A stretch of DNA of 64,000 bases from an uncultured Oscillospiraceae bacterium (GCA_910588045.1 CAJUPS010000002.1:62001-126000), one strand, 5' to 3'. Counted from the stretch's first letter, positions 49,054 through 58,402 are shown. The notes: a model not told the origin generated them from the letters alone. Made by a program: numbers and translations.

Positions 49054-51459
49054 CTACCGCTGCTCGTTCAGGTACAGCTCCACGCGGTTTTGAATGGTCT
49101 GGGCGGCGCTCTGGGCGCTCTGGTCCCCGGTGAAGTACGCCCCCGCGCACTCCCGGACGATGGACCAGATGTTCTCGTCCCGGCTCGCCAGGCTGTCCGC
49201 CGCCTCATAGAGGGCCATCACCTGGTCGTAGTCGTCCTGGGCGGCGGGCTTGAGCTCGATGACCTGTCCGCCCACGAAGACGTAGGCGGTGCCCTCCAGG
49301 ATGGGCTCGCCGTCGGGACCGGTGACCGTATTGCCGGTCTCATCCTTCAGATAGCTGAACGCCATGCTTTTCTCGGCGGCCCGCTCAAAGTCGGAGCGGT
49401 TGACGGGGAAGTCAAAGTGGGGGGTGCTGTTCTCTCCGGCGGGCAGCAGGGTCTGCCGCAGGAAGTTCCAGGCCGCCTCCTTGTCCGCGCAGGAGGCGGA
49501 CATGGCCATGCCGCCCTCCACGCCGAAGGTCACCGCGCCGCCCTCGCCGGGGTAGCCCACGAAGGTCACGCCGCCGCCCAGCAGGGCGCGGTAGAGCTGG
49601 ATGGACTGTAGGTCGTTGAGATGCACCGGCAGCAGCAGCTGTTCGCCGTTGGCCACCCGGGTGTAGTCGTCGTCCGCGGCCTCGCCGGAGGCCGGGGCCT
49701 GGGTGGGGAAGGAGGCGCAGAACTCCAGGATCGCTTGGAACTCCGGGGAATCAAAGCGGGCCTTGCCGGTCTCCCAGTCCACGAATTGGTCCAGGCGGTC
49801 CGCGAACAGGGTCTCCAGGATGGAGCTTCTGGTCTCGCCCGCTCCCAGGACGCCGCAACCGGCGGGCTGCTTGGACAGGGCGGCTTTCAGCTCCTCCAGG
49901 GTCCAGCCCATCTTGTCCCCCACGGCGGAGGGCGCTCCCGCCGCCGTCTCAATGGTGAACCGGGAGAACACCTGGTAGAGCTTGCCGCCGATCTCCGAGG
50001 CCCGCAGCGGGCGCTCCATCACGCCATCCCGGCCCAGCTCGCCGTCGGACTCGATGTAGGGCCACAGGTCCTCCAGCATCCCCCGGGAGGCGTACCGCCG
50101 CAGGGGGATGCCGCTGGACACGTCCAGCAGGTCCGGCATGTTTCCCGCCAGAATCTCGGTATTCAGCTTGCCCAGACCCGCCGAGATGTCCCCGGCGGTG
50201 TTGTACTCGGAGTAGTCCCGGACCTCAATGCGGTGGGTGCCGCTGGTGCGGTTGAACTCCAGCACCCGGGCCCGGGTGTCGCTGTCCAGGCCCATGGTGG
50301 CCAGGGTGAGGACCGTGCGCTCCGCGTCCTCTTCGGCAGGGGTCAGGCGGGCCGTCGCATAGGACCCGGACCAGAAATCGCTCTCCCGCAGTACCGCCAG
50401 GCCGCTGTCATCCGACTGGAGGAGCAGGGCCTTCACCTGGCTCTTGTCCACGCCTGCGCCGCTCCAGCCCAGCAGCTTTTCCGGTGCAGTTCCTCCGGTG
50501 GGCCAGCCGTAGAGGCTGTCGCCGCTGGTATAGAGGAAGTCGTACTTCCCGTTGCCGCCGTAGAGCCGGTTGGCGCTGCCGGTGAGGGGACGGGCCTTAC
50601 CCAGGGACTGACTTTCTGGGTCCACGGGGTAGACGGTGCGCCCGTTCTCGTCTCCGGCCACCGCGCCCACGCCGCTGCCCACCGAAATCAGCTGCTCTAT
50701 CGTCTCCAGGCCCTTGCAGGTGGAGAGGACGGTCAGATTTTTGTCCAGCACCGTGACCGTACTGCCGGAGGCGGCGTACAGACGGCCCTCCCGGTCCATC
50801 CGGGTATCCGCGACTGTTTCCGCGCCCAGCTTTCCGGCCAGGTCCGTGATGTCGATCCGCTCCAGCTCCTGGGCCCCGGTGGCGTCCAGCTTCCGCCAGA
50901 CCTGGCTTGCCCAGGTGATGTCTCCCATGCTCGCGGCGGCATTGCCCATGCTCTCCGGGTTGCCCGGGTCGAAGATAAGGCCGCCCAGGCCTCCGGAGAC
51001 CCGCTCCAGCACCCAGAGGGACCCGTCCTCACAGGGGACGACGGACGCCACGGAGGCGCCCTCCTCTCCGGGGGCATAGCCCGCCAGCTTCTCCGGTTTT
51101 CCGATGGACGTATCCATCCGGTACAGCGCGGCGCGGCCCGCGCCGGAGGAGAAGGTGAAGTCCCCGTCCTCCGAGCCGGAGGTGGAGACGGTGAAGCCGC
51201 TGGAAGATGTAATTTCGCTGTCTTCCCCGTCCTGCGGAACTTCCGCCGGCTCCTCCTCCAGGCCCGCCAGGTACAGTGCGCCTTCCCCGGAGGCGGAGGC
51301 GGTCAGCTCCGTCAGGGGCAGGTCCAGGGGCGAGACGTCCGAGGTGTAGGCCGCCGCGCCGGAGAGCTTGGCGGGACCGGCGTCCTGCTGTTTGCCGCAG
51401 GCGGTCAGGATGAGGCACAGGGCCAGCAGCGCCGCCGCGATGTGTTTTCTCTGTTTCAT
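49054..51459 (-). CDS. lipoprotein with N-terminal propeller-like and C-terminal solute-binding domains
   Basis: An 801-residue lipoprotein. The signal is KQRKHIAAALLALCLILTAC-G (lipobox LTAC). After an acidic Ser/Gly linker (about 80-110), residues about 110-385 look like beta-propeller strands (SLWVLERVSG, LYAASGSTVTVLDKNL, YDFLYTSGDSLYGWPTGG). Residues about 390-790 resemble a type-1 extracellular solute-binding protein (VLTLATMGLDSDTRARVLEF, IRV-type strands, PDLLDVSSGIPLRRYASRGM LEDL, GVEGGMAMSASCADKEAAWN FLR). No ABC permease or ATPase gene is near. It lies directly downstream of a two-component system, so a sensing role is more likely than transport (inference). Confidence 0.8.
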   Translation of the reverse strand: MKQRKHIAAALLALCLILTACGKQQDAGPAKLSGAAAYTSDVSPLDLPLTELTASASGEGALYLAGLEEEPAEVPQDGEDSEITSSSGFTVSTSGSEDGDFTFSSGAGRAALYRMDTSIGKPEKLAGYAPGEEGASVASVVPCEDGSLWVLERVSGGLGGLIFDPGNPESMGNAAASMGDITWASQVWRKLDATGAQELERIDITDLAGKLGAETVADTRMDREGRLYAASGSTVTVLDKNLTVLSTCKGLETIEQLISVGSGVGAVAGDENGRTVYPVDPESQSLGKARPLTGSANRLYGGNGKYDFLYTSGDSLYGWPTGGTAPEKLLGWSGAGVDKSQVKALLLQSDDSGLAVLRESDFWSGSYATARLTPAEEDAERTVLTLATMGLDSDTRARVLEFNRTSGTHRIEVRDYSEYNTAGDISAGLGKLNTEILAGNMPDLLDVSSGIPLRRYASRGMLEDLWPYIESDGELGRDGVMERPLRASEIGGKLYQVFSRFTIETAAGAPSAVGDKMGWTLEELKAALSKQPAGCGVLGAGETRSSILETLFADRLDQFVDWETGKARFDSPEFQAILEFCASFPTQAPASGEAADDDYTRVANGEQLLLPVHLNDLQSIQLYRALLGGGVTFVGYPGEGGAVTFGVEGGMAMSASCADKEAAWNFLRQTLLPAGENSTPHFDFPVNRSDFERAAEKSMAFSYLKDETGNTVTGPDGEPILEGTAYVFVGGQVIELKPAAQDDYDQVMALYEAADSLASRDENIWSIVRECAGAYFTGDQSAQSAAQTIQNRVELYLNEQR

Positions 51460-51558
51460 AAAAAGAATCCTCCTTGCCGCCGGTTATGACCGGCTGGGTA
51501 TGGCAAGGAGGATAGCAGGAAAATCTTACATTGCAAGGGGGGAAGTTCTTACAAATTC

Positions 51559-52944
51559 TTACAATTTGTACGTTTGGAATAGCAGCGTGCTCCGGTACAC
51601 CCCATCCTTCAGAGACACCTCCAGCGTTCCGCCGGACCGCTCCATCAGCTCCCGCATGGTGGGGACGCCCAGGCCGTGGCTGTCCGCCCGGTCCGGGGCG
51701 GGGAGGACGCGGTTTTCCAGGGTCAGCGTCACGGCTTCCGGGGCCTCCGAGAGCCGGACGAGGACGGGGGAGGAGGGGTCGGCGTACTTGCGCAGATTGG
51801 AGAAGAGGTTGTCAAACACCCGCACTGTGTCTTCCGTCCGGAGGTGCAGCATAAACGCCCGCGCAAACACCGGCGGCCGGATGTCGAACCCCGCCCGGCG
51901 GAGGTCGTCGCACTGCTCCGAGAGGAGCTGGCCCAGCAGGGCCGCGCCGTCCACCGTCTCCGGGGGCTGCTCCAGGCCGGACGAGGGGGCGTCCACCTGG
52001 GCGCTGGCGAAGAGTTGGTCCGTGAGGGCCTTGAGCTGGGCGGCCTTCTCGGAGGCCAGACGGAGGTATTCGTCGTGCTCGGCCCGGGTCTGGTACTTGG
52101 CGTAGGTCAGGATGTCCAGGTAGCCCGTCAGCTTGGTCAGGGGCGTGCGGATGTCGTGGGACAGGGAGGTGATCAGGCGGCTGTTGGCCCCCACGGCCTC
52201 CCGCTCGCCCGCCAGGCGCTCCAGCACCGAGCGGCGCAGCCGCTCGATGTCCTCCCCCAGGCCGCTGATCTCGTCCCGGCCCGCCACATGGACGGCGTGC
52301 TCCAGATCCCCCGCCATCAGGACCCCCGTCTCCCGGGACAGCGCCCCGATCCGCCGCAGCGTCCTCACGATGTACGGCACCACCACGACGCAGAAGCTCA
52401 CCAACGCCAGCAGTAACCCTGCAATCCGGCCCAGCCCCTCGTAGCCCTGGCTCGCGGGGCTGGTGGAGACATAGATCGTGCCGTCGGCGCACTGGACATG
52501 GTACAGCTCCGTCACAAATTCCACCGACCCGAAGGAGACGGTTCCGGTGGTTTCCGCTGGCGCCGCCCAGGTGACGCCGTAGCTGACGTCGTTCGAGGTG
52601 TCAGTTTTGACTTGGAAATGGAAGTCCTCGTCCGCAGAGACCTCCACCGAGGGCATGGTCCCCGTCAGGACGATGTAGACCCCGCCTATGGCGCTCAGGC
52701 GGCTGTCCTTGTCCTCCATGGCCTGCTGGACGGTGAGGCCCTTCTCCGTTACATAGTCCTGATACGCCTGGACGAGGTCGGCGTTCCGCCTCTGCCAGAA
52801 GGGGGCGAAGCGGTCACTGTACAAAAGCCAGGGTGCGGCCACGCTGTCCACCAGATAGAAGACTGCAAAGGCCAGAGCCAGCCCCAGCACCGACACGCCC
52901 ACCAGCTTCATCCCCAGACGGGAAAAACGGCGCTTCTTACCCAA
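51559..52944 (-). CDS. sensor histidine kinase
   Basis: A 461-residue kinase. Two membrane helices (about 14-34 and 172-195) flank a 135-residue outer sensor domain. A HAMP-like linker (about 196-245, LRRIGALSRETGVLMAGDLE) leads to the HisKA dimerisation domain with phosphoryl-acceptor His in LITSLSHDIRTPLTKLTGYL near residue 264. The ATPase domain has the N box DNLFSNLRKYAD; the glycine boxes are SHGLGVPTMRELMERSGG. It overlaps the response regulator gene by 8 bp. Confidence 0.93.
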   Translation of the reverse strand: MGKKRRFSRLGMKLVGVSVLGLALAFAVFYLVDSVAAPWLLYSDRFAPFWQRRNADLVQAYQDYVTEKGLTVQQAMEDKDSRLSAIGGVYIVLTGTMPSVEVSADEDFHFQVKTDTSNDVSYGVTWAAPAETTGTVSFGSVEFVTELYHVQCADGTIYVSTSPASQGYEGLGRIAGLLLALVSFCVVVVPYIVRTLRRIGALSRETGVLMAGDLEHAVHVAGRDEISGLGEDIERLRRSVLERLAGEREAVGANSRLITSLSHDIRTPLTKLTGYLDILTYAKYQTRAEHDEYLRLASEKAAQLKALTDQLFASAQVDAPSSGLEQPPETVDGAALLGQLLSEQCDDLRRAGFDIRPPVFARAFMLHLRTEDTVRVFDNLFSNLRKYADPSSPVLVRLSEAPEAVTLTLENRVLPAPDRADSHGLGVPTMRELMERSGGTLEVSLKDGVYRSTLLFQTYKL

Positions 52945-53635
52945 GGCGATACCCCTTTCCCCATACGGTCTTGATGTACTCCGGATGGCGGGGGTTGTCC
53001 TCGATCTTCTCCCGCAGGCGGCGGATGTGGACCATCACGGTGTTGGCGGATGTGGGAAAGTAGGTCTCCCCCCACACGCTCTCATAGAGGTTTTCCATGG
53101 AGAAGATCTTGCCCCGGTGCTGGAGCAGCAGGCGCAGGATGCGCCACTCGGTATCCGTCAGGTCCAGCTCCCGGTCGTTGCGCCAGGCCATGTTGCCGGT
53201 GAGGCCCACCCGCAGGCCGCACCACTCCGCTTCGTCCCGGTGGGCCTCCGGCTTGCCCCGGTAGACCTGGTATCGCCGCAGCAGGCCCTTCACCCGCGCC
53301 AACAGTTCCGGGTAGGAGAAGGGCTTGACCAGGTAGTCGTCCCCGCCGCTGGAGTAGCCCATGGTCAGGTCGGACTCCTTACTCTTGGCGGTGAGGAACA
53401 GAACCGGCACGTTCCACTCCTCCCGCAGCCGCAGGCACACGTGGTAGCCGGAGATGCCCTCCATCATCACGTCCAGGATGACGAGGTCCACCTCCCCTGC
53501 GTGCTCCGCCAGATACCGCAGGGCCTCCTCGCCGCTGCCGGCCTCCGCCACCTCGAAGCGCTCCCCCGTCAGGAGGATGCGCAAAACGTCCCGGATCTCC
53601 TCATCGTCGTCCACGACCAATATTTTATCGCTCAT
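52937..53635 (-). CDS. OmpR/PhoB-family response regulator
   Basis: A 232-residue regulator. Receiver domain: KILVVDDDEEIRDVLRILLT, phosphoryl-acceptor Asp in DLVILDVMMEGISGYHVCLR near residue 53, Thr in PVLFLTAKSKESD and Lys in DYLVKPFSYPEL. Winged-helix output domain: LDLTDTEWRILRLLLQHRGK and VWGETYFPTSANTVMVHIRR, ending VWGKGYRLG. It is the first gene of the regulator-kinase-lipoprotein operon. Confidence 0.95.
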   Translation of the reverse strand: MSDKILVVDDDEEIRDVLRILLTGERFEVAEAGSGEEALRYLAEHAGEVDLVILDVMMEGISGYHVCLRLREEWNVPVLFLTAKSKESDLTMGYSSGGDDYLVKPFSYPELLARVKGLLRRYQVYRGKPEAHRDEAEWCGLRVGLTGNMAWRNDRELDLTDTEWRILRLLLQHRGKIFSMENLYESVWGETYFPTSANTVMVHIRRLREKIEDNPRHPEYIKTVWGKGYRLG

Positions 53636-53786
53636 ACCAGCCCCCGCGCTTCTGTAAAATCATTTTCTCTCTTAATAGGACGCAGAAGAAAGAGAAATGT
53701 TCCCAATTTTTATCATGCAGGATGGTTGTATCGGTTTTGCATCAAAGAGGAATCGGTTTTGTATTCTGGTTATTTTTATTTTTCGG

Positions 53787-53815
53787 TTGCGGGAAACGAA
53801 AAGATATTGTATAAT
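53787..53815 (+). promoter_or_regulatory. promoter of the GNAT gene at 53.8 kb
   Basis: TTGCGG (53787-53792), 17-bp spacer, TATAAT (53810-53815). Confidence 0.75.
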
Positions 53816-53847
53816 GAACAGGATTTGGAGGAGGGGAGGACGATTTG

Positions 53848-54327
53848 ATGAGGATCACCCTGGGAGAGCGGACGGAGGACACTGCGGCGGTCTACTTCCG
53901 GCGGGCCCAGTCCCCCGCCATCCGGCGGATGCTGCCCCAGCGGGCGGCGACCTTGGAGGAGGCCCTGGCGGACTTCCGGGAGACGCAGGAGCCGGGGGCG
54001 AAGAGCTTCGGGCGGACGGTGTACGCCGACGGGCAGTACGTGGGGGACGTGTGGTGCTACTGCATGGACCCGGCGGGCGACCCCCAGGCCATGGTGAGCT
54101 ACTGCATGTTCGAGCAGGCGCTGTGGGGAAGGGGCATCGCGTCGGAGGCCCTGGGACTGTTTCTGGAGGAGGTCCGGGGACGCTTTGGCCTGGAGCGGAT
54201 CGGGGCATTTACATTTATGGAGAATGCCGGGTCCATCCGGGTGCTGGAGAAGAACGGTTTCCGGTTGGAGGAAGCCTTTACCGAGGACGGCGTGGCCTCC
54301 GGGTACTACCTGCGCGCCTCCATTTGA
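53848..54327 (+). CDS. GNAT-family acetyltransferase (RimJ/RimL-like)
   Basis: A 159-residue GNAT of the RimJ/L-like group (acetylates protein N-termini or small amines). Motif A is VSYCMFEQALWGRGIASEAL near residue 88-107, and the late motif is FTFMENAGSIRVLEKNGFRL, typical of this subgroup. The ATG at 53848 follows GGAGGAGGGGAGGACG. It precedes gltX by 41 bp and may be co-transcribed with it. Confidence 0.9.
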   Translation: MRITLGERTEDTAAVYFRRAQSPAIRRMLPQRAATLEEALADFRETQEPGAKSFGRTVYADGQYVGDVWCYCMDPAGDPQAMVSYCMFEQALWGRGIASEALGLFLEEVRGRFGLERIGAFTFMENAGSIRVLEKNGFRLEEAFTEDGVASGYYLRASI

Positions 54328-54368
54328 ATTTGAAAATGATACTACATTAAAATAAAGGAGAACCCATC

Positions 54369-55859
54369 ATGGCAATGGACATGACCTATTTTGACGCCAT
54401 GGAGGCCAAGATCCCCCATGGAAAAATCCGGACACGGTTTGCACCGTCCCCCACGGGCTACATGCACGTGGGCAACCTGCGCACCGCGCTCTATACCTGG
54501 CTCATCGCCCGCAACGGCGGCGGGACCTTCATCCTGCGCATCGAGGACACCGACCAGGGGCGTCTGGTGGAGGGCGCGACGGATGTCATCTACCGCACCA
54601 TGGCCGAGTGCGGCCTGGACCACGACGAGGGACCCGACGTGGGCGGGCCCGTGGCTCCCTACATCCAGTCGGAGCGCCGGGATACCTACGGGAAGTACGC
54701 CCGCCTCCTGGTGGAGAAGGGCTTCGCCTACTACTGCTTCTGCGAGAAGACCGAGAGCGAGGAGGACGCCGGGGACTTCAATCGGGCTGCGGACCCCTGC
54801 CGGTCCCTGACGCCGGAGGAGGCCCAGGCCCGGGTGGACGCCGGGGAGCCCTACGTCATCCGGCAGAGGATCCCCGAGAGCGGGACCACCACCTTCCACG
54901 ACGCCATCTTCGGGGACATCACCGTGGAGAACGCCACCCTGGACGACCAGGTGCTCCTCAAGCGGGACGGGCTGCCCACCTACAACTTCGCCAACGTCAT
55001 CGACGACCACCTCATGGGCATCACCCACGTGGTCCGGGGCAGCGAGTATTTGTCCTCCGCCCCTAAGTACGACCTGCTCTACCAGTCCTTCGGTTGGGAG
55101 GTGCCCACCTACGTCCACTGCTCCCCGGTCATGCGGGACCAGCACAATAAAATGAGCAAGCGCCACGGCGACCCCTCCTATGAGGACTTGAAGGCCCAGG
55201 GGTATCTCACGGAGGCTATCCTCAATTACGTGGCCCTGCTGGGATGGAGCCCACGGGGGGACCAGGCGGAGCGGGAGGTGTTCTCTCTCAACGAGTTGGC
55301 GGAGGTGTTCGACATCGGGGGCATTTCCAAGTCCCCCGCCATCTTCGACATCGAGAAGCTGACCCACTTCAACGCCCTGTATCTCCGGGCCATGACGCCG
55401 GAGGCATTCCACGCCGTGGCGGAGCCCTACATCCGGCAGACGGTGAAAAATCCCGCGCTGGATACCCGGGCCATCGCCGCCCTGCTCCAGGCCCGGTGCG
55501 AAAAGTTGACGGAGATTCCGGAGAAGGTGGCCTTTTTCGAGGCCCTTCCGGCCTATGAGAGGGACCTGTTCACCAACAAGAAGTCCAAGACCAACGACGA
55601 GGTGTCCAGGCGGATGCTGGAGAGCGTCATCCCCGCCATGGAGGAGCTGACGGACTGGACCCAGGAGGCCATCCACGACTGCCTGATCGATCTGGCGGCG
55701 AAGCTGGAGGTCAAGAACGCCACCCTCATGTGGCCCGTGCGCATCGCGGCGGCGGGGCAGGCCGTCACGCCCGGGGGCGCGGTGGAGATCTGCCAGATCC
55801 TGGGCAGAGAGGAGTGCCTGCGGCGGCTGGGGATCGGATCGGAGATGCTGAAGGCATGA
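54369..55859 (+). CDS. gltX: glutamyl-tRNA synthetase
   Basis: A 496-residue class I GluRS. The HIGH-type motif is RFAPSPTGYMHVGNLRTALY, followed by FILRIEDTDQGR (glutamate site), KRDGLPTYNFANVIDDHLMG, and KMSKR in DQHNKMSKRHGD near residue 260. The C-terminal anticodon-binding helices end at GREECLRRLGIGS. AAAGGAG lies 9 bp before the first ATG. No glutaminyl-tRNA synthetase was seen in the window, so it may be non-discriminating. The stop overlaps the next start as ATGA. Confidence 0.96.
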   Translation: MAMDMTYFDAMEAKIPHGKIRTRFAPSPTGYMHVGNLRTALYTWLIARNGGGTFILRIEDTDQGRLVEGATDVIYRTMAECGLDHDEGPDVGGPVAPYIQSERRDTYGKYARLLVEKGFAYYCFCEKTESEEDAGDFNRAADPCRSLTPEEAQARVDAGEPYVIRQRIPESGTTTFHDAIFGDITVENATLDDQVLLKRDGLPTYNFANVIDDHLMGITHVVRGSEYLSSAPKYDLLYQSFGWEVPTYVHCSPVMRDQHNKMSKRHGDPSYEDLKAQGYLTEAILNYVALLGWSPRGDQAEREVFSLNELAEVFDIGGISKSPAIFDIEKLTHFNALYLRAMTPEAFHAVAEPYIRQTVKNPALDTRAIAALLQARCEKLTEIPEKVAFFEALPAYERDLFTNKKSKTNDEVSRRMLESVIPAMEELTDWTQEAIHDCLIDLAAKLEVKNATLMWPVRIAAAGQAVTPGGAVEICQILGREECLRRLGIGSEMLKA

Positions 55860-56479
55860 GCTGGCTGAAGGAACAAGCCTCCCTGCTGGCGGAGTTCTTG
55901 CGGGGCGGTTTCCGGCGGACGCTGGGTTACTGTGCGCTGGGGATGTTCCTGGCGGTGCTCCTGGGCGCGGGTATCGGGCTGCTGTTCCCGCAGCAGGCCT
56001 ACCAGGCCCTCAACGCCTTTATGGAGCAGATCGCGGAATCCGGCGTCGTCGATGAGGCGGGGGAGATGTCGGTCTTTGCCCTGCTGCTCAACAACTGGCG
56101 GGCCATGCTGATGTCCGCCGCCTATGGGTTCATCCCGTTTCTGTTCCTGCCGGTCATGAGCCTGGTGATGAACGGGGCCCTGCTGGGGATGCTGGCGGCC
56201 ATTTTTGTGACGGACGGGATGTCGCTGGCGGCCTACCTGGCCGGGATCCTGCCCCATGGGATTTTTGAAATCCCGGCGCTGATTTTTTCGATTGCCTGCG
56301 GGGTGTATCTCTGCCGGAATATGTGCCGACTCGTCGTGAGCAGTCCGGACCGCGTCCCCATGCTGGAGCTGCTGGAGGAGCTGCTGCGGGTGGTCGTGCT
56401 GGTGATTGCGCCGCTGACGGCGGCCGCCGCCTTCGTGGAATGCTATGTCACGCCGGTGGTGATGGGATTTTTTATGTGA
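55856..56479 (+). CDS. SpoIIM-family (stage II sporulation protein M) membrane protein
   Basis: A 207-residue protein of the SpoIIM family (PF01944), with about five hydrophobic segments. In Bacillus SpoIIM works with SpoIID and SpoIIP during engulfment, but many paralogues have other or unknown roles. Landmarks are TLGYCALGMFLAVLLGAGIG, the FALLLNNWRAMLMSAAYGFI (the NNxR/K motif typical of the family) and LPHGIFEIPALIFSIACGVY (the PHGIFEIPA box). It is coupled to gltX by an ATGA overlap. Whether it is the true sporulation SpoIIM cannot be judged here. Confidence 0.85.
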   Translation: MSWLKEQASLLAEFLRGGFRRTLGYCALGMFLAVLLGAGIGLLFPQQAYQALNAFMEQIAESGVVDEAGEMSVFALLLNNWRAMLMSAAYGFIPFLFLPVMSLVMNGALLGMLAAIFVTDGMSLAAYLAGILPHGIFEIPALIFSIACGVYLCRNMCRLVVSSPDRVPMLELLEELLRVVVLVIAPLTAAAAFVECYVTPVVMGFFM

Positions 56480-56516
56480 AATCCTGAAATTTATGAGATT
56501 TTTGTGAAAAATCCCC

Positions 56517-56545
56517 TTGCATTCTGGTTTTCGTTGTGCTACAAT
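56517..56545 (+). promoter_or_regulatory. SigA promoter of rpsB
   Basis: TTGCAT (56517-56522), 17-bp spacer, TACAAT (56540-56545). Confidence 0.85.
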
Positions 56546-56561
56546 ATCCCAGATTCCGCAC

Positions 56562-56619
56562 AGTTCCGGACGTCGGACCGGTGCCGCATACCGCGGTTAG
56601 TCCGGCGGGGGAGGGAACT
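56562..56619 (+). promoter_or_regulatory. structured leader of rpsB
   Basis: A 58-nt segment closed by AGTTCC (56562-56567) / GGAACT (56614-56619), with inner GC-rich stems (CGGAC / GTCCG). It lies between the promoter and the ribosome site and may be an autoregulatory S2-binding leader. Confidence 0.5.
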
Positions 56620-56657
56620 GGAGGGTAAAACTAAATTTATTGGAGGAAACAACAAAC

Positions 56658-57386
56658 ATGGCAAGCGTCGTATCTATGAAGCAGCTCCTGGAAGCCGGTG
56701 TGCACTTCGGTCACCAGACCCGCCGGTGGAACCCCAAGATGGCCCCCTATATCTACACCGAGCGCAACGGCATCTATATCATCGACCTGCAAAAGACCGT
56801 CAAGAAGCTGGAGGAGGCCTATAACTTCGTCCGTCAGCTCAGCGAGAACGGGGAGTCCCTGCTGTTCGTGGGCACCAAGAAGCAGGCCCAGGAGGCCATC
56901 AAGGAAGAGGCCGCCCGCTGCAATATGTACTTCGTCAACGCCCGCTGGCTGGGCGGCATGATGACCAACTTCAAGACCATGCGCACCCGCGTGGACCGCC
57001 TCACCCAGCTCAAGCGGCTGCAGGAGGACGGCACCTTCGACATGCTGCCCAAGAAGGAAGTCATGAAGCACTTGGGCGAGATCGCCAAGCTGGAGAAGTA
57101 TCTGGGCGGCGTGAAGGAGATGAAGAAGCTCCCCGGCGCGCTGTTCATCGTGGACACCCGCAAGGAGCGCAACGCCATCGCCGAGGCCCACAAGCTGGGC
57201 ATCCCCGTGGTAGCCATCGCCGACACCAACTGCGACCCCGACGAGATCGACTACCCCATCCCTGGCAACGATGACGCCATCCGTGCCATCAAGCTGATTT
57301 CCTCTATTATGGCCAACGCTATGATCGAGGGCCGCCAGGGCGAGCAGAACGAGGAGACCGCCGAGGAAGCTCCTGCCGCCGAGTAA
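56658..57386 (+). CDS. rpsB: 30S ribosomal protein S2
   Basis: A 242-residue S2 protein of the small subunit. The start is the ATG at 56658 (ASVVSMKQLLEAGVHFGHQT), with TTGGAGGAAACAAC before it. Landmarks: HFGHQTRRWNPKMAPYIYTE, LFVGTKKQAQEAIKEEA, NARWLGGMMTNFKT, IVDTRKERNAIAEAHKLGIP, and ADTNCDPDEIDYPIPGNDDA. The acidic tail ends EETAEEAPAAE. It is followed by a strong terminator and then tsf. Confidence 0.97.
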   Translation: MASVVSMKQLLEAGVHFGHQTRRWNPKMAPYIYTERNGIYIIDLQKTVKKLEEAYNFVRQLSENGESLLFVGTKKQAQEAIKEEAARCNMYFVNARWLGGMMTNFKTMRTRVDRLTQLKRLQEDGTFDMLPKKEVMKHLGEIAKLEKYLGGVKEMKKLPGALFIVDTRKERNAIAEAHKLGIPVVAIADTNCDPDEIDYPIPGNDDAIRAIKLISSIMANAMIEGRQGEQNEETAEEAPAAE

Positions 57387-57404
57387 ATCGCATCAAAACC
57401 CTGT

Positions 57405-57432
57405 GGGGCGGGAGTGTCCCGCCCCATTTTTT
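57405..57432 (+). terminator. terminator between rpsB and tsf
   Basis: GGGGCGGGA-GTG-TCCCGCCCC followed by ATTTTTTT. It should reduce tsf expression relative to rpsB unless tsf has its own promoter just after it (TATATT-like sequence at about 57455). Confidence 0.9.
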
Positions 57433-57484
57433 TGGAAGAAACGGAAATACTATTTATATTTACGATATATGGAGGAATATTGTT

Positions 57485-58402
57485 ATGGCTTTTACAGCTG
57501 CTGACGTAAAGACCCTGCGCGAGATGACCGGCGTGGGAATGATGGACTGCAAGAAGGCTCTGGCCGCCTCCGACGGCGACATGGACAAGGCCGTGGAGTT
57601 CCTGCGGGAGAAGGGCCTGGCCGCTTCCGCCAAGAAGGCCAGCCGGATCGCTGCCGAGGGTATGGCGTATGCCGCCGTCATCGACGGCGTAGGCGTGGTG
57701 GTCGAGGTCAACGCTGAGACCGACTTTGTGGGCAAGAACGAGAAGTTCGTGGACTTCGTCAAGGGCGTGGCTGCCACCGTGGCCGCCCAGGCGCCTGCCA
57801 ATCTGGATGCGCTGATGGACTGCAAGTATAACGGCACCGACCTGACCGTGCTCCAGCAGCAGCAGGAGATGGTCCTGGTCATCGGCGAGAACATCAAGGT
57901 CCGCCGTTTCGCGCGCTTCCCCGAGGGTGTGAGCGTGCCCTATATCCATGCCGGTGGCAAAATCGGCGTGCTGGTGAACCTGGACGTGGACGGCGAGGCC
58001 ACCGACAAGGTGCTGGAGATGGGCAAGGACCTGGCCATGCAGATTGCCGCCCTGAATCCCCGCTTCTGGGACAAGAGCCAGGTGACGCCCGACGTCCTGG
58101 AGGAGGAGAAGCGCATCATGCTGGTCCAGATGGACAACGACCCCAAGATGGCCGGTAAGCCCGCCCAGGTCAAGGAGAAGATCGTCGAGGGTAAGCTCAA
58201 CAAGTTCTATGCGGAGAACTGCCTGCTCCAGCAGGATTTCGTCAAGGATGGCGATATGACGGTGGAGCAGTATATGAATGCCGTGGCCAAGTCCGCTGGT
58301 GTCACCGTGCGCCTGCTGGACGCCGTGCGCTTCGAGAAGGGCGAGGGGATCGAGAAGAAGCAGGAAAACTTTGCAGAGGAGATTGCTTCGCTGGTGAAGT
58401 GA
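57485..58402 (+). CDS. tsf: elongation factor Ts
   Basis: A 305-residue EF-Ts, the nucleotide exchange factor for EF-Tu. The N-terminal UBA-like domain is DVKTLREMTGVGMMDCKKAL, followed by AASDGDMDKAVEFLREKGLA and VEVNAETDFVGKNEKFVDFV. The C-terminal dimerisation part is NKFYAENCLLQQDFVKDGDM. Length fits the family. TGGAGGAATATTGTT precedes the ATG. The next 1.1 kb has no gene and marks a clear change in base composition. Confidence 0.97.
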   Translation: MAFTAADVKTLREMTGVGMMDCKKALAASDGDMDKAVEFLREKGLAASAKKASRIAAEGMAYAAVIDGVGVVVEVNAETDFVGKNEKFVDFVKGVAATVAAQAPANLDALMDCKYNGTDLTVLQQQQEMVLVIGENIKVRRFARFPEGVSVPYIHAGGKIGVLVNLDVDGEATDKVLEMGKDLAMQIAALNPRFWDKSQVTPDVLEEEKRIMLVQMDNDPKMAGKPAQVKEKIVEGKLNKFYAENCLLQQDFVKDGDMTVEQYMNAVAKSAGVTVRLLDAVRFEKGEGIEKKQENFAEEIASLVK

